From: an uncultured Alphaproteobacteria bacterium
GTDB lineage: Bacteria; Pseudomonadota; Alphaproteobacteria; HIMB59; GCA-002718135
Assembly: GCA_902601455.1 (NCBI GenBank)
Contig: CACKNC010000001.1
Span: forward strand, 158,240 to 222,239
Reading direction: 5' to 3'
DNA: 64,000 nucleotides
Shown: positions 1-10,685 of the stretch, piece by piece
Layout of the letters: each line of letters opens with the position of its first letter
Position numbering within the stretch: the stretch's first letter is position 1
Notes under the pieces: generated by a model
Told to the model about the DNA's origin: nothing
The model's database searches: none
Seen by the model: only the letters and a program-made list of their open reading frames with translations
Program-made: the position numbers and the translations under genes

Positions 1-321
1 TCAAAAAAAACAGATAAAAGTCCAATTGATTATTTTCACGAAGCTCTCAATAACGTTAAACCAAGTTTAGAAGTTAGATCAAGAAGGGTTGGGGGAGCTA
101 CATATCAGGTTCCAATGGAAGTAAGACCAAAAAGAGCACAAACACTAGCTATGAAATGGATAGTTGACTCTGCGTCCAAAAGAAACGAGAAAACAATGAG
201 AGAAAGAGTTGCTAATGAGATAGTAGATGCATTCAATAATAAAGGAAATGCAGTTAAAAAAAGAGAGGAAACACATAAAATGGCAGAGGCTAACAGAGCT
301 TTCTCTCACTTTAGGTGGTAG
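1..321 (+). CDS. rpsG: 30S ribosomal protein S7 (5' truncated by window edge)
   Basis: S7 binds the 3' major domain of 16S rRNA and nucleates assembly of the 30S head. Frame 1 is open from the first base and reads [12 protein letters not shown] at the left edge, so the true start lies outside the window; 106 codons are present. The segment [19 protein letters not shown] and the ending AFSHFRW are classic S7. The stop lies 12 bp before fusA, the usual str-operon order. Confidence 0.97.
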   Translation, partial: SKKTDKSPIDYFHEALNNVKPSLEVRSRRVGGATYQVPMEVRPKRAQTLAMKWIVDSASKRNEKTMRERVANEIVDAFNNKGNAVKKREETHKMAEANRAFSHFRW

Positions 322-333
322 TCAGATAGAATT

Positions 334-2412
334 ATGTCCAGAACTCATTCATTAGATAAATATAGAAACATTGGTATCATGGCACATATTGACGCCGGGA
401 AAACTACAACTACTGAAAGAATTCTTTATTACACCGGTAAGTCTCATAAAATTGGTGAAGTTCACGATGGAGCAGCCACTATGGATTGGATGGAACAAGA
501 GCAAGAAAGAGGCATAACCATAACGTCTGCTGCTACAACATGTTTTTGGAACGAACATAGAATTAACATTATTGATACACCGGGTCATGTTGACTTTACT
601 ATTGAAGTTGAAAGATCACTAAAAGTTTTAGATGGAGCTGTAGCGGTTTTTGATGGTGTTGCCGGAGTTGAGCCTCAATCTGAAACAGTATGGAGACAAG
701 CTGATAAATATAATGTTCCAAGAATGTGTTTTATAAATAAGTTAGATAGGACTGGAGCAAACTTTTTTATGTGTGTAGATATGATACCAGAAAGACTTGG
801 CTCATATCCTCTTGTATTGCAGCTTCCAATAGGTATTGAAAGTAACCTTAAAGGTGTAGTTGATTTAGTAGCTAACAATGCAATTATATGGCAAGACGAA
901 AGTCTTGGAGCTAAATTTGATATTGTAGATATTCCTGAAGATTTAAAGGATAAAGCAAAAGAATATAGAGAAAAACTTGTTGAAAAAGCTGTTGAGGAAG
1001 ATGACAGCGTTATGGAAAGTTATCTTGATGGAAAAGAGCCATCAATAGATGATTTAAAAAAATGTATAAGAAAGGGTACTATTAAGGGTAGCTTTGTTCC
1101 CGTTCTAACTGGATCAGCTTTTAAAAATAAAGGTGTACAACCACTTCTTGATGCAGTGATAGACTACATGCCTTCACCAAAAGATGTTGCAAATGTTAAG
1201 GGTTCAGATGTTAAAGATGAATCAGTTGAGTTAACTAGAGGATGTGATGATAATGAACCATTCAGTGCTCTAGCATTCAAAATTATGACCGATCCTTTTG
1301 TTGGTAGTTTGACTTTTACAAGAATTTATTCAGGAACTATTAACACAAAAGACTCTGTTCTAAACTCTGTATCTGGAAAAAAAGAAAATATTGGAAGAAT
1401 GCTCCTAATGCATGCAAATAATAGAGAAGAAATTAAAACTGCAAATGCCGGCGACATCGTTGCATTGGTTGGATTAAAAGATGTAACAACAGGTGAAACA
1501 CTATGTGACGTTAATAAACCAATTGTCTTAGAAAGAATGGATTTTCCTGATCCTGTTATTGAAGTAGCTGTTGAACCTAAAACAAAAGCAGATCATGAGA
1601 AAATGGGAACCGCTCTTGGAAGATTGGCTCAAGAAGATCCAAGCTTTAGAGTTACTACTGACCATGAAAGTGGACAGACAATAATAAAAGGAATGGGTGA
1701 ATTACATCTTGAAATCCTTGTTGATAGAATGAAAAGGGAGTTCAAGGTTGAGGCAAATGTTGGTGCTCCTCAAGTAGCTTATAGGGAAACAATCTCAAGT
1801 TCGTTTGATGTAGATTATACTCATAAAAAGCAATCTGGTGGCGCTGGTCAATTTGCAAGAGTAAAAATTACTTTTGATCCTGGTGAAGCTGGTAGTGGAT
1901 ATGAATTTGTTAATAAAATTAAAGGAGGAAATATTCCAACAGAATTAATACCTGGTGTTGAAAAAGGACTTATAGCACAACAACAAACAGGTGTTATGGC
2001 AGGTTTCCCATGTATAGATTTTAAAGCAACCCTTACAGATGGAGCTTATCATGACGTTGACTCGAGTGTACTTGCATTTGAGATAGCAGCTAGAGCAGCT
2101 TTTAGGGAAGGAATTGCAAAAGCCAATCCAGTTTTACTTGAACCTATGATGAAAGTAGAGGTTGTTACTCCTGAAGAATATATGGGAGATGTTATTGGTG
2201 ACCTAAATAGTAGGAGAGGCCAAGTGCAGGAAATGTCAACTAGAGGTAATGCAAATGTTGTTGATGCAATGGTTCCACTTGCTAATATGTTTGGATATGT
2301 AAATAACCTAAGATCTTTATCTCAAGGTAGAGCAAATTATTCAATGCAATTTGATCACTATGAGCAAGTGCCTTCAAATGTTGCAGAAGAAGTGAAAGCA
2401 AAGTTAGCATAA
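334..2412 (+). CDS. fusA: Elongation factor G
   Basis: This is the translational GTPase that drives tRNA-mRNA translocation and ribosome recycling. The 692 residues are full length. The P-loop AHIDAGKTT lies near residue 20, the switch II DTPGH near 80 and the NKLD guanine-specificity motif near 135; the domain IV and V region includes [21 protein letters not shown] cut short here as a family hallmark. It follows rpsG closely. Its stop overlaps the rpsJ start as TAATG, so no tuf gene intervenes, unlike many proteobacterial str operons. Confidence 0.98.
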   Translation: MSRTHSLDKYRNIGIMAHIDAGKTTTTERILYYTGKSHKIGEVHDGAATMDWMEQEQERGITITSAATTCFWNEHRINIIDTPGHVDFTIEVERSLKVLDGAVAVFDGVAGVEPQSETVWRQADKYNVPRMCFINKLDRTGANFFMCVDMIPERLGSYPLVLQLPIGIESNLKGVVDLVANNAIIWQDESLGAKFDIVDIPEDLKDKAKEYREKLVEKAVEEDDSVMESYLDGKEPSIDDLKKCIRKGTIKGSFVPVLTGSAFKNKGVQPLLDAVIDYMPSPKDVANVKGSDVKDESVELTRGCDDNEPFSALAFKIMTDPFVGSLTFTRIYSGTINTKDSVLNSVSGKKENIGRMLLMHANNREEIKTANAGDIVALVGLKDVTTGETLCDVNKPIVLERMDFPDPVIEVAVEPKTKADHEKMGTALGRLAQEDPSFRVTTDHESGQTIIKGMGELHLEILVDRMKREFKVEANVGAPQVAYRETISSSFDVDYTHKKQSGGAGQFARVKITFDPGEAGSGYEFVNKIKGGNIPTELIPGVEKGLIAQQQTGVMAGFPCIDFKATLTDGAYHDVDSSVLAFEIAARAAFREGIAKANPVLLEPMMKVEVVTPEEYMGDVIGDLNSRRGQVQEMSTRGNANVVDAMVPLANMFGYVNNLRSLSQGRANYSMQFDHYEQVPSNVAEEVKAKLA

Positions 2413-2720
2413 TGGAATCACAAAATATAAGAATTAGATTAAGAGCTTTTGATAATAAGATACTTGATAACAGTACTGGTGATATAATTAATACAGCGAA
2501 GAGAACTGGTGCAAAAGTAAAAGGACCAATACCTTTACCAACTAGATTAGAAAAATTTACTGTTAATAAATCTCCTCATGTAGATAAAAAAAGTAGAGAT
2601 CAGTTGGAAATTAGAACGCATAATAGATTAATCGATATTATTGACCCGACACCTCAAACTGTTGATGCTTTAATGAAGCTTGACTTATCTGCAGGCGTAG
2701 AGGTTGATATTAAAATTTAG
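2412..2720 (+). CDS. rpsJ: 30S ribosomal protein S10
   Basis: S10 is a 30S head protein that also serves as NusE in antitermination complexes. The 102 residues start [14 protein letters not shown] and contain the conserved [13 protein letters not shown] stretch. The ATG shares one base with the fusA stop (TAATG), implying translational coupling. It is the first gene of the S10 part of the superoperon. Confidence 0.98.
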   Translation: MESQNIRIRLRAFDNKILDNSTGDIINTAKRTGAKVKGPIPLPTRLEKFTVNKSPHVDKKSRDQLEIRTHNRLIDIIDPTPQTVDALMKLDLSAGVEVDIKI

Positions 2721-2721
2721 T

Positions 2722-3369
2722 ATGAAAAAAAGATCTGGATTAATTGGAACAAAGATTGGTAACTCATCTTATTATGATGAAGCGGGAAAATCTCTACCTG
2801 TTACAATACTGAAAATAAATGAATGTGTTGTGTCTAATGTTAAAACAAATGAAAAACATGGTTATAATTCAGTTCAATTAGCATCTATTGATGGAAATAA
2901 AGAAATTAAAAAAGTAAAAAAACCTCAACAAAAATTATTCGCTGATTTAAATATAAACCCAAAAAAAGTACTTAAAGAATTTAGAGTTGACTCAGAGAAC
3001 TTGTTAGAGCTTGGTTCAAATCTTAATGTTTCTCATTTTAAGCAAGATCAATTTGTTGATGTAACGTCTGTATCAATAGGAAAGGGTTTTGCTGGGGCAA
3101 TGAAAAGACATAATTTTGGAGGACTAAGAGCATCTCATGGTGTTTCAATATCGCACAGATCTCATGGATCAACAGGTCAAAATCAAGATCCTGGTAAAGT
3201 TTTTAAAGGCAAAAAAATGGCAGGTCACATGGGTTCTAAAAATGTAACAATTCAAAATCTTAGGGTTATTGAAGTAGATGAAGAAAATAGTTTGTTAATT
3301 ATAAAAGGTTCTGTTCCAGGAAAGAAAAACTCAACAATTTTTATCAAAGACTCAGTTAAAAAGAATTAG
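2722..3369 (+). CDS. rplC: 50S ribosomal protein L3
   Basis: L3 is an early-assembly 23S rRNA-binding protein near the peptidyl transferase centre. I chose the ATG at 2722 (MKKRSGLIGTKIG), which follows the rpsJ stop by one base; a TTG at 2704 would add six residues lying inside rpsJ. The conserved SHRSHGSTGQNQDPGKVFKGK region, here cited only as SHRSHGS and FKGKKMAGHMG, is intact. Length is 215 residues, normal for the family. Confidence 0.96.
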   Translation: MKKRSGLIGTKIGNSSYYDEAGKSLPVTILKINECVVSNVKTNEKHGYNSVQLASIDGNKEIKKVKKPQQKLFADLNINPKKVLKEFRVDSENLLELGSNLNVSHFKQDQFVDVTSVSIGKGFAGAMKRHNFGGLRASHGVSISHRSHGSTGQNQDPGKVFKGKKMAGHMGSKNVTIQNLRVIEVDEENSLLIIKGSVPGKKNSTIFIKDSVKKN

Positions 3370-3371
3370 AT

Positions 3372-3995
3372 ATGAAGAAAGATATTGTAAATATAGATAA
3401 TAAAAAAATAAAAGATATTGAATTAAATGAATCTGTTTTTTGTTTAAAGACATTTCCAGATTTAATTCATCAATATATAAGATATCAAAACGCAAAATCT
3501 CGACAAGGTTCTCACAAGACCAAATCTAGATCGGAAGTAAATGGTAAAGCAAAAAAACCTTTTTCCCAAAAAGGCACAGGTAATGCCAGACAAGGAAGTA
3601 GCAAGCCTCCACATTTTAGAGGTGGGGCGACATCAATGGGGCCAGTTAATAGAGATCATTCTTTTTCGCTTAATAAAAAAGAAAAAAAATTAGCACTTAA
3701 ATCAGCTTTATCATCCAAACTATCCACTGATAATATTGTATTTATCGATAGTCTTGAGATTGACTCTCATAAAACTAAAAATCTTAATCTAAAGTTGCAA
3801 AACTTTAGTTTTACCTCAGCATTATTTGTATATGCCTCAGATAACATAAACGAAAACTTTAAAAAAGCCTCATCCAATTTACCAAGAATTTCTTCTTTAA
3901 GTCATAAAGGTTTGAATGTTAAAGATTTACTCTCTTATGAAAAAATTTTTATAGAAGAAAAGTCTATAGAAAAAATTGCTGAAAGATTATCATGA
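3372..3995 (+). CDS. rplD: 50S ribosomal protein L4
   Basis: L4 lines the nascent peptide exit tunnel with its extended loop; in some bacteria it also represses its own operon. The 207 residues contain KTKSRSEVNGKAKKPFSQKG and GNARQGSSKPPHFRGG, the tunnel-loop signature. The central and C-terminal parts are Lys/Asn-rich and divergent, as expected at low GC. It overlaps rplW by 4 bp (ATGA). Confidence 0.96.
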   Translation: MKKDIVNIDNKKIKDIELNESVFCLKTFPDLIHQYIRYQNAKSRQGSHKTKSRSEVNGKAKKPFSQKGTGNARQGSSKPPHFRGGATSMGPVNRDHSFSLNKKEKKLALKSALSSKLSTDNIVFIDSLEIDSHKTKNLNLKLQNFSFTSALFVYASDNINENFKKASSNLPRISSLSHKGLNVKDLLSYEKIFIEEKSIEKIAERLS

Positions 3996-4309
3996 AAAAA
4001 GTGAAAAAAAATATTTCCAATGAGCGTGGCCTCAGTCTTATTCAAAGCCCAATAATGACAGAAAAATCCACAAATCTAAATCAATATAATAAATATAGTT
4101 TTGTAGTATCAAAGGATTCAAACTCATATGAAATTAAACAAGCTATTGAAAATATATTTAAAGTTAAAGTTCAAAAAATTAATACTTTGGTTGTAAGAGG
4201 TAAGGTTAAATCATTTAAAGGTGACGTTGGATATAAAAAAGATTATAAAAAAGCTATTGTGACTTTAGCTGAAGGCAACACAATCGACTCATCATTGGAG
4301 ATTAAATAA
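3992..4309 (+). CDS. rplW: 50S ribosomal protein L23
   Basis: L23 sits at the tunnel exit and docks trigger factor and SRP. The 105 residues contain PIMTEKSTNLNQYNKYSF, the L23 N-terminal motif, and VNTLVVRGK-like NTLVVRGKVKSFKG. The start overlaps the rplD stop and the stop overlaps the rplB start (TAATG). An N-terminal Lys-rich extension of about 15 residues precedes the family core. Confidence 0.95.
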   Translation: MKKVKKNISNERGLSLIQSPIMTEKSTNLNQYNKYSFVVSKDSNSYEIKQAIENIFKVKVQKINTLVVRGKVKSFKGDVGYKKDYKKAIVTLAEGNTIDSSLEIK

Positions 4310-5130
4310 TGCTAATTAAACTTAAACCTAATACACCTGGTCAAAGAGGAACTGTTTTAGTTTCAAAGAAACATTTGTCTAATGAAGATCCTTTTAAGCC
4401 TCTTACCAAGTCTATTAAATCTTCTGGTGGAAGAAATAATCAAGGAAGAATTACATCCAGAAGAATTGGTGGTCGAGTAAAGAGAAAATATAGACAAATT
4501 GATTTTAAGCGTAATAAATTTAATATTTCTGCTGAAGTAATAAGAAATGAGTATGATCCAAATAGATCTGCTTTTATATCTTTAGTTAAGTACGAAGATG
4601 GCGAATACAGATATATACTATCTCCAAAGTCAATTAAGGTTGGAGATAAAGTTGAATCTGGAGATAATGTAGAGATTAAAGATGGAAATACATTACCATT
4701 AAAAAACATCCCAGTTGGGTCAAGTGTTCATAATATTGAAATGAAACCAGGTGCTGGTGGACAATTGGTAAGGTCTGCAGGAACTTCGGCTCAAATTATT
4801 TCAAAAGAAGAAATAAATGTACAAATAAAATTAGTTTCTGGTGAAATAAGATTAATTAATAAAAATTCACTAGCAACAATTGGAGTACTTTCAAATCCTG
4901 ATAATAAAAATATGAAATTAGGTAAGGCTGGAAGAAACAGATATCTTGGTAATCGACCAAAAGTAAGAGGCGTTGTAATGAATCCTGTTGACCATCCTCA
5001 TGGCGGTGGTGAAGGTAGAACATCTGGTGGTAGGCATCCAGTGACACCTTGGGGTGTTTCTACAAAAGGTAAGAAAACAAGAAGAAATAAAAAAACTAAC
5101 GTTTTCATAATTAAGAGAAGGAAAAAATAA
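4309..5130 (+). CDS. rplB: 50S ribosomal protein L2
   Basis: L2 is needed for subunit association and peptidyl transferase activity. The 273 residues include [16 protein letters not shown] near residue 40, [18 protein letters not shown] near 145, and the C-terminal [19 protein letters not shown] with the functionally critical histidine. Length matches the family. It is coupled to rplW and rpsS through TAATG junctions. Confidence 0.98.
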   Translation: MLIKLKPNTPGQRGTVLVSKKHLSNEDPFKPLTKSIKSSGGRNNQGRITSRRIGGRVKRKYRQIDFKRNKFNISAEVIRNEYDPNRSAFISLVKYEDGEYRYILSPKSIKVGDKVESGDNVEIKDGNTLPLKNIPVGSSVHNIEMKPGAGGQLVRSAGTSAQIISKEEINVQIKLVSGEIRLINKNSLATIGVLSNPDNKNMKLGKAGRNRYLGNRPKVRGVVMNPVDHPHGGGEGRTSGGRHPVTPWGVSTKGKKTRRNKKTNVFIIKRRKK

Positions 5131-5408
5131 TGACTAGATCAGTATGGAAAGGTCCTTTTGTGGATATTACTCTTGTTAAGAAAGCTCAAAAAGTGAGTGA
5201 ATCTGGAAGGAAAGAAGTAATTAAAACCTGGTCAAGAAGGTCTACAATCCTCCCTCAGTTTGTAGGTTTAACATTTGGCGTCTATAATGGTCAAAAATTT
5301 GTACCAGTCAGTGTTAGTGAGCATATGGTTGGTCACAAATTTGGAGAATTTTCCCCTACAAGAACATTCAAAGGCCATACTGCAGCAGATAAAAAGGCAG
5401 GAAAATGA
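5130..5408 (+). CDS. rpsS: 30S ribosomal protein S19
   Basis: S19 is a 30S head protein contacting S13 and the A-site finger. The 92 residues read [11 protein letters not shown] at the N-terminus and contain [16 protein letters not shown] and [17 protein letters not shown], all diagnostic. Start and stop overlap rplB and rplV. Confidence 0.98.
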   Translation: MTRSVWKGPFVDITLVKKAQKVSESGRKEVIKTWSRRSTILPQFVGLTFGVYNGQKFVPVSVSEHMVGHKFGEFSPTRTFKGHTAADKKAGK

Positions 5409-5776
5409 ATCAAGACTTAAAAGCAATTGCAAAAGATAATACAATTAGAGTAAGCCCTCTTAAACTTGCAAATATAGCTAGGTCCATTGTTAATAAGAAA
5501 GTTAGTAATGCTGTAAATCAATTAAAATTTTCTAATAAAAGAGTTTCTAACAATGTACTTAAGGTATTAAATGCTGCAATTGCTAATGCAGAAAATAATA
5601 AGCAACTTGATATAGACAATCTTTATATTAAAGAAGCTTTTGTTGGTAAAAGTTTGTCTATGAAAAGATTTAGACCAAGAGCAAAAGGTCGTGCTGCTAG
5701 TATATTGAAACCTTTTAGTAAGTTAACAATTATAGTTGAAGAAAGAACTAAATTAAAAAAAGAGAAGGATAATTAA
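5405..5776 (+). CDS. rplV: 50S ribosomal protein L22
   Basis: L22 forms part of the exit tunnel wall opposite L4. The 123 residues include [15 protein letters not shown] and the C-terminal beta-hairpin region [19 protein letters not shown], then a conserved LTIIVEER ending. A short Lys/Asp tail follows. It overlaps rpsS by 4 bp (ATGA) and rpsC by 1 bp. Confidence 0.96.
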   Translation: MNQDLKAIAKDNTIRVSPLKLANIARSIVNKKVSNAVNQLKFSNKRVSNNVLKVLNAAIANAENNKQLDIDNLYIKEAFVGKSLSMKRFRPRAKGRAASILKPFSKLTIIVEERTKLKKEKDN

Positions 5777-6453
5777 TGGGTCAGAAAGTAAATCCAAATG
5801 GTATAAGACTTGGTATAAATAGAACCTGGTCATCGAGATGGTTCTCAAAAACTGAATATTCTAAACTTTTACATCAAGATATTCAAATTAGGAAATATGT
5901 TGAAAATAAATTGAAAAACGCAAGTATATCAAAAGTAAATATAGAAAGAGCTGCTAAAAAATTAAGAATCTCCATATTCAGTTCCAGACCTGGAATAATT
6001 ATTGGAAAAAAAGGTGCTGATATAGAATCGCTTAAAAACAAACTTACAGAATTATCTAATTTAGAAGTATTTCTCGACATAAAAGAAGTAAGAAAACCAG
6101 AAGTTGAGGCTAAGCTTGTTGCAGAAAACATTGCGAGCCAATTAGAAAAACGAGTTTCTTTTAGGAGAGCTATGAAAAAAGCTGTCCAATCATCAATGCG
6201 TCTTGGCGCAAAGGGTGTTAAAGTTCTTTGCAGTGGAAGATTAGGTGGTGCAGAAATAGCAAGATCCGAAAAATATCATGAAGGAAGTGTACCTCTTCAT
6301 ACATTAAGATCTGATATTGATTATGCTACTGCAGAAGCTGAGACTACTTATGGTATTTGTGGAATAAAAGTTTGGATTAATAAGGGAGAGATCTTAAATA
6401 AAGATCCATATGCCAGTGAAAAAAAACAAGTTGAACAGGGTAGTGTAAGATAA
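5776..6453 (+). CDS. rpsC: 30S ribosomal protein S3
   Basis: S3 is a KH-domain protein at the mRNA entry channel with helicase-like function. The 225 residues start [18 protein letters not shown] and include the KH GxxG loop in [14 protein letters not shown] (about residues 71-84) and the C-terminal [20 protein letters not shown]. Typical length. Stop overlaps the next start. Confidence 0.98.
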   Translation: MGQKVNPNGIRLGINRTWSSRWFSKTEYSKLLHQDIQIRKYVENKLKNASISKVNIERAAKKLRISIFSSRPGIIIGKKGADIESLKNKLTELSNLEVFLDIKEVRKPEVEAKLVAENIASQLEKRVSFRRAMKKAVQSSMRLGAKGVKVLCSGRLGGAEIARSEKYHEGSVPLHTLRSDIDYATAEAETTYGICGIKVWINKGEILNKDPYASEKKQVEQGSVR

Positions 6454-6869
6454 TGAATATGATGTCCCCAAAAAAAACTAAGTTTAGAAAACAATTCAAA
6501 GGTAGAATTCACGGAAGTGCAAAAGGAAATTTTACTTTAAATTATGGAAGCTTTGGTTTGAAAGCTTTAGAGCCTGAAAGAGTTACATCTAGACAAATAG
6601 AGTCAGCAAGAAAAGCGATAACTAGACATTTAAAAAGAGCTGGTAAAATGTGGATAAGGATTTTTCCTGATGTACCAGTTTCTAAAAAACCTGCAGAAGT
6701 AAGAATGGGAAAAGGTAAAGGTGCAAACGAGTATTGGGCATGCAGAATAAAACCTGGTAGAATTATGTTTGAGGTTGATGGAGTCAATATTGAAGATGCA
6801 AGAAAGGCAATGGCCCTTGCAGCAGCCAAACTTCCAATAAAATGTAAATTTGTTGAGAGAAATATATAA
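6453..6869 (+). CDS. rplP: 50S ribosomal protein L16
   Basis: L16 organises the A-site region of 23S rRNA. Conserved segments are [34 protein letters not shown] and [20 protein letters not shown]. The ATG at 6453 overlaps the rpsC stop and is kept for that reason; by homology (family starts MLSPK) the ATG at 6459, two codons downstream, is also possible. Full length. Confidence 0.96.
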   Translation: MNMMSPKKTKFRKQFKGRIHGSAKGNFTLNYGSFGLKALEPERVTSRQIESARKAITRHLKRAGKMWIRIFPDVPVSKKPAEVRMGKGKGANEYWACRIKPGRIMFEVDGVNIEDARKAMALAAAKLPIKCKFVERNI

Positions 6870-7060
6870 TGGTAGACAGCATAAAAAAAATCAATCAACT
6901 TAAGTCTGAAATAGTGATTTTAAAAAAATCACTTCTAAATTTAAAATTTCAAAAATCTACTGGTCAACTTGAAAAAACATCTGAAATAAAAAATGTCAGA
7001 GTAAAGATAGCAAGGTTAAAAACTGAAATGTCTAAAATATATGGAGAAGATAATGCCTAA
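6869..7060 (+). CDS. rpmC: 50S ribosomal protein L29
   Basis: L29 is a small two-helix protein near the tunnel exit. The 63-residue product is weakly conserved in sequence, but its position between rplP and rpsQ, size, helical Leu/Lys pattern and the [13 protein letters not shown] stretch support the call. Its 3' end overlaps the 5' end of rpsQ by 8 bp. Confidence 0.93.
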   Translation: MVDSIKKINQLKSEIVILKKSLLNLKFQKSTGQLEKTSEIKNVRVKIARLKTEMSKIYGEDNA

Positions 7061-7298
7061 AAGAATATTGTCAGGAACTGTAGTTTCTTCAAATACAAAT
7101 AAAACTATTGTTGTTAAAGTAACTAGACGTGTAAAGCACAAATTATATAAAAAAATTATAAGTAGGTCAAAAAAATATCACGCTCATGATGAGGAAAACA
7201 ATTTTAAAGTTGGTGATTTAGTGAGAATTATAGAAACTAAACCTATTTCAAAATTAAAAACATGGATAGTTATGAATGATAACCAAGGAAATAATTAA
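7053..7298 (+). CDS. rpsQ: 30S ribosomal protein S17
   Basis: S17 is a primary 16S rRNA-binding OB-fold protein. I chose ATG 7053 ([18 protein letters not shown]); an in-frame ATG at 7041 would add four residues buried in rpmC. The motif [19 protein letters not shown] is conserved (typical KYxAHDE). 81 residues. Confidence 0.96.
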   Translation: MPKRILSGTVVSSNTNKTIVVKVTRRVKHKLYKKIISRSKKYHAHDEENNFKVGDLVRIIETKPISKLKTWIVMNDNQGNN

Positions 7299-7667
7299 AT
7301 GATACAAATGCAGTCTAACTTATTTGTTGCTGATAATTCTGGGGCAAGAAGAATTCAATGCATTAAGGTATTAGGAGGGTCAAAAAGAAGATTCGCATCT
7401 ATCGGTGATATTATTGTAGTTTCAATCAAAGACGCTATTCCTAGAGCAAAAGTAAAAAAAGGAGAGGTATTTAAGGCAGTTATAGTAAGAACATCTAAAG
7501 AATTTACTAGAAACGATGGATCTACAATTAGATTTGATAAAAATGCTGCTGTTTTACTAGACAAGCAAGAGGAACCAATTGCAACAAGAATATTTGGCCC
7601 CGTAACAAGAGAGTTAAGAACAAAAAAATTTATGAAAATTATTAGTTTAGCTCCTGAGGTATTATAA
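7299..7667 (+). CDS. rplN: 50S ribosomal protein L14
   Basis: L14 is part of the 50S face contacting 30S and translation GTPases. The 122 residues contain [18 protein letters not shown] at the N-terminus, the typical start, and [20 protein letters not shown]. It abuts rpsQ with no gap and overlaps rplX (TAATG). Confidence 0.98.
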   Translation: MIQMQSNLFVADNSGARRIQCIKVLGGSKRRFASIGDIIVVSIKDAIPRAKVKKGEVFKAVIVRTSKEFTRNDGSTIRFDKNAAVLLDKQEEPIATRIFGPVTRELRTKKFMKIISLAPEVL

Positions 7668-7984
7668 TGAAAAATAAAATTAAATTAAAAAAAGGCGATG
7701 AAGTGATTGTATTAACTGGCAAAGATAAGGGCAAAAAAGGTAAAATAGTTCGAGTGATTCCTGATATTAGAAAGGTTGTTGTGACTGATATAAACAAGTA
7801 TAAAAAACACCAGAAACCAGGAAATAACGAACCTGGCGGAATTATAGAAAAAGATATGCCATTACATGTTTCTAATGTTGCTTTTTTTGACTCTAAAGAA
7901 AATAAAGGAGTCAGAGTGGGTTATAGAATTAATAAAGACGGTAAAAAAATAAGAATAAATAAAAAATCAGAAAAAGAAATTTAA
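7667..7984 (+). CDS. rplX: 50S ribosomal protein L24
   Basis: L24 initiates 50S assembly and lies near the tunnel exit. The KOW motif [20 protein letters not shown] occupies roughly residues 7-26 (cited to its 20 core residues), followed by [10 protein letters not shown] and [15 protein letters not shown]. 105 residues, normal. Confidence 0.97.
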   Translation: MKNKIKLKKGDEVIVLTGKDKGKKGKIVRVIPDIRKVVVTDINKYKKHQKPGNNEPGGIIEKDMPLHVSNVAFFDSKENKGVRVGYRINKDGKKIRINKKSEKEI

Positions 7985-7985
7985 A

Positions 7986-8537
7986 ATGAGCAGATTACAA
8001 GAACAATACAAAACGCAGATAACTCAAGACTTATTTAAAAAGCTTAACTGCAATAACATTCACGAAGTCCCAAAAATTGAAAAGATTGTCTTAAACATAG
8101 GATTGGGTGAGGCGAAAGATGATGCTAAAATTGTAGACAAAGCTCAAGAAGAATTGTCACTAATAGCAGGGCAAAAAGCAGTCAAAACTAAAGCAAAAAA
8201 AGCAATTGCAGGTTTTAAAATTAGGGCGGGAATGCCTCTTGGTGTATCTGTTACCCTAAGAAATAAAATAATGTACGAATTTCTAGACAGATTAATAAAC
8301 ATTGCAATCCCAAGAATTAGAGATTTTAGAGGACTAAGTTCCTCAAGTTTTGATGGGCATGGTAATTATTCTTTTGGAATTAAAGAACAAATTATTTTTC
8401 CTGAGATTAACTACGATAATATTGATAAGGTTAGAGGTTTAAACATTACAATTTGTACTTCAGCAAAGAATAATGAAGATGGTTTAGAGTTATTAAAAAA
8501 TTTTAATATGCCTTTTAAAGGTGAGGAAACAAATTAG
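7986..8537 (+). CDS. rplE: 50S ribosomal protein L5
   Basis: L5 binds 5S rRNA and contacts S13 across the subunit bridge. The 183 residues contain [34 protein letters not shown] and [19 protein letters not shown], all characteristic. It ends 7 bp before the rpsN start. Confidence 0.97.
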   Translation: MSRLQEQYKTQITQDLFKKLNCNNIHEVPKIEKIVLNIGLGEAKDDAKIVDKAQEELSLIAGQKAVKTKAKKAIAGFKIRAGMPLGVSVTLRNKIMYEFLDRLINIAIPRIRDFRGLSSSSFDGHGNYSFGIKEQIIFPEINYDNIDKVRGLNITICTSAKNNEDGLELLKNFNMPFKGEETN

Positions 8538-8544
8538 AGGTAAA

Positions 8545-8850
8545 ATGGCAAAACTTAGTTCAATTCAAAAAAATTCAAGTAGAGAAAGTCTTATAAATAA
8601 ATTTAGTAATAGAAGAAAAGTTCTTAAAACTAAGATTATGAAAAAAGATTTATCTATTGAAGAGAGGCTTAAAATACAAAACAAACTCAATGATCTTCCA
8701 AGAAATAGTTCTTCTATTAGATATAGAAATAGATGTAAGCTTACAGGGAGAACAAGAGGTGTTTACAGAAAGTTTGGGCTTTCTAGAATAAAAATACGAG
8801 AACTTTCTATGTCAGGTGATTTACCTGGTGTTGTAAAGTCAAGTTGGTAG
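8545..8850 (+). CDS. rpsN: 30S ribosomal protein S14 (zinc-independent form)
   Basis: S14 is a late 30S head assembly protein. I chose ATG 8545 (MAKLSSIQKN, preceded by AGAGGT); a GTG at 8521 inside rplE is less likely. The 101 residues are the long C-minus form: the CxxC zinc knuckles are absent, only RNRCKLTGRTRG keeps one Cys. The C-terminus KIRELSMSGDLPGVVKSSW is typical. Only this form is seen in the window. Confidence 0.97.
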   Translation: MAKLSSIQKNSSRESLINKFSNRRKVLKTKIMKKDLSIEERLKIQNKLNDLPRNSSSIRYRNRCKLTGRTRGVYRKFGLSRIKIRELSMSGDLPGVVKSSW

Positions 8851-8860
8851 GAGGTAATAG

Positions 8861-9259
8861 ATGGCATTTAATGACGCTTTATCAGATATGTTGGCAAGAA
8901 TAAAAAACGCTCATCAGGCAAGAAAGTCTTTTACGTCTTGTTATAAGTCTAGGTTAAATCAAAATGTTTTGACAGTGTTAAAAGATGAGGGTTATATTAG
9001 AGATTTTAAGGACGTTGAAATTAGAAAAGGCATTAGTAATATTCAAATTGATCTGAAATATTATAATGGATCACCTGTTATCAAAAATATTAAAAGAGTT
9101 TCTAAACCAGGTATAAGAGTTTATTCAAAGATTTCAGATTTGCCAAAAATTTATGGAGGACTAGGCATATCAATATTGTCTACACCTAAAGGAGTTATGT
9201 CTGACAATCAAGCTAGAAAAAATAATGTGGGTGGTGAGATCCTTTGTGAGGTGTTTTAA
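8861..9259 (+). CDS. rpsH: 30S ribosomal protein S8
   Basis: S8 binds the central domain of 16S rRNA; in E. coli it is also the translational repressor of spc. The 132 residues contain DALSDMLARIKNAHQARK and the C-terminal GISILSTPKGVMSDNQARK and GGEILCEVF. It has one of the clearest Shine-Dalgarno sequences here (TAGGAGGTAATAG before ATG). Confidence 0.97.
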   Translation: MAFNDALSDMLARIKNAHQARKSFTSCYKSRLNQNVLTVLKDEGYIRDFKDVEIRKGISNIQIDLKYYNGSPVIKNIKRVSKPGIRVYSKISDLPKIYGGLGISILSTPKGVMSDNQARKNNVGGEILCEVF

Positions 9260-9261
9260 TT

Positions 9262-9795
9262 ATGTCTAGGATAGCTAAAAATAGTATTAAAATTAATCAA
9301 GATGTATCCTGTAAATTCGAAAGTGGTAATTTTTACGCCAAAGGTAAACTAGGAGAAATGAATCTTCAAATTGACCCATTGTACACTGTTGAGATCAATG
9401 AAAATGAAATTCATGTTAACCCAATTGACCAAAAAGATAAAGAAAATCCAAAATGGGGAACTACAAGATCATTAGTGGCAAATATTGTTACTGGTGTTAC
9501 TGAGGGTTTTACAAAAACGTTGGAATTAAATGGAACAGGTTATCGCGCAAGTATAGCAGGTTCTACACTTAAATTACAACTAGGATTTAGTCATGATATT
9601 GATCATGTCATACCAAAAGAAATTAAAGCTGAATGTCCAAAACAAAATATAATAAAGTTATCAAGCTATAACAAAGAAATATTAGGAGCAACCGCTGCAA
9701 AAATAAGGTCTTATCGTAAACCTGAGCCTTTTAAGGGTAAAGGCATTAAGTACGAAAATGAATTTATATTTAGAAAAGAAGGTAAGAAAAAGTAA
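9262..9795 (+). CDS. rplF: 50S ribosomal protein L6
   Basis: L6 lies at the base of the L7/L12 stalk near the sarcin-ricin loop. The 177 residues contain the duplicated fold and conserved GTTRSLVANIVTGVTEGF and RSYRKPEPFKGKGIKY (family RxxRxPEPYKGKGIrY). Normal length, third gene of the S14-S8-L6-L18-S5 run. Confidence 0.97.
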   Translation: MSRIAKNSIKINQDVSCKFESGNFYAKGKLGEMNLQIDPLYTVEINENEIHVNPIDQKDKENPKWGTTRSLVANIVTGVTEGFTKTLELNGTGYRASIAGSTLKLQLGFSHDIDHVIPKEIKAECPKQNIIKLSSYNKEILGATAAKIRSYRKPEPFKGKGIKYENEFIFRKEGKKK

Positions 9796-9804
9796 GGTTT
9801 TTAT

Positions 9805-10146
9805 ATGATAGATAAAAGAACAAGAAGAGTAAGAAACAAGCTTAAAAAGGTGTCTAAAAGAAACAGATTATCTGTATTTAGATCTAATAATCATTTATAT
9901 GCGCAAATTATTGATGATACCAAAGGAATTACAATAGCCAGCGCCTCTACTGTTGAAAAAAATTTAACTGATCAATTTTCAAAAATTAATAAAAAAGAAT
10001 CCGCTGAGTTAGTTGGTAAAAAAATTGCTGAAAGAGGTCTGGCAAATGGTGTAAAAGACGTAGCATTTGATAAAGGTAAATATAAATATCATGGACTAAT
10101 TAAAATTTTAGCAGACTCAGCAAGAACAGAAGGTTTAAATTTTTAG
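9805..10146 (+). CDS. rplR: 50S ribosomal protein L18
   Basis: L18 delivers 5S rRNA with L5. The 113 residues contain [19 protein letters not shown] and the C-terminal [19 protein letters not shown] then AREGL-like ARTEGLNF. Short family-typical length. Confidence 0.97.
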   Translation: MIDKRTRRVRNKLKKVSKRNRLSVFRSNNHLYAQIIDDTKGITIASASTVEKNLTDQFSKINKKESAELVGKKIAERGLANGVKDVAFDKGKYKYHGLIKILADSARTEGLNF

Positions 10147-10154
10147 GAAATATT

Positions 10155-10670
10155 ATGATGGATAATGATAACAAAGAATTTAGTGAACACTTAGTCACAA
10201 TAAATAGAGTTGCAAAAGTTGTTAAAGGTGGAAGACGTTTTGGTTTTGCAGCTATTATGATTGTGGGAGATAATAAAGGTAGAGTTGGTTATGGAACTGG
10301 AAAAGCAAAGGAAGTTCCTGAAGCAGTAAGAAAAGCAACGGAAAATGCAAAAAATAAGATGGTTAGAGTCCATCTAAAAGATAATAGAACCATTCATCAC
10401 GACATCGTTGGGAGGTTTGGAGCTGGAAAAGTAATACTAAGATCAGCTGCTCCTGGAACAGGTATCATCGCTGGAGGACCAATGAGAGCTTTATTTGAGT
10501 CTCTAGGAATCAAAGATGTTGTAGCCAAATCAACTGGCACCTCAAATCCTCACAATATGTTAAAAGCTACTTTTAATGCATTTAAAATTTCAGAATCTCC
10601 TAAATCGGTTGCTGCAAAGAGATCTAAAAAAATTACAGAAATAGTTAAGTCAAAACAGGAACAAAACTAA
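10155..10670 (+). CDS. rpsE: 30S ribosomal protein S5
   Basis: S5 contributes to decoding fidelity and the mRNA entry channel. The 171 residues contain [36 protein letters not shown] and [19 protein letters not shown]. The following gap to rplO is only 15 bp, so the L30 gene rpmD that normally lies here is missing. Confidence 0.98.
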   Translation: MMDNDNKEFSEHLVTINRVAKVVKGGRRFGFAAIMIVGDNKGRVGYGTGKAKEVPEAVRKATENAKNKMVRVHLKDNRTIHHDIVGRFGAGKVILRSAAPGTGIIAGGPMRALFESLGIKDVVAKSTGTSNPHNMLKATFNAFKISESPKSVAAKRSKKITEIVKSKQEQN

Positions 10671-10685
10671 AAAGGAATATATAAT

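Noticed and set aside
6542..6898. Open frame antisense to rplP
   Set aside because: Shadow of L16, no similarity to known families.
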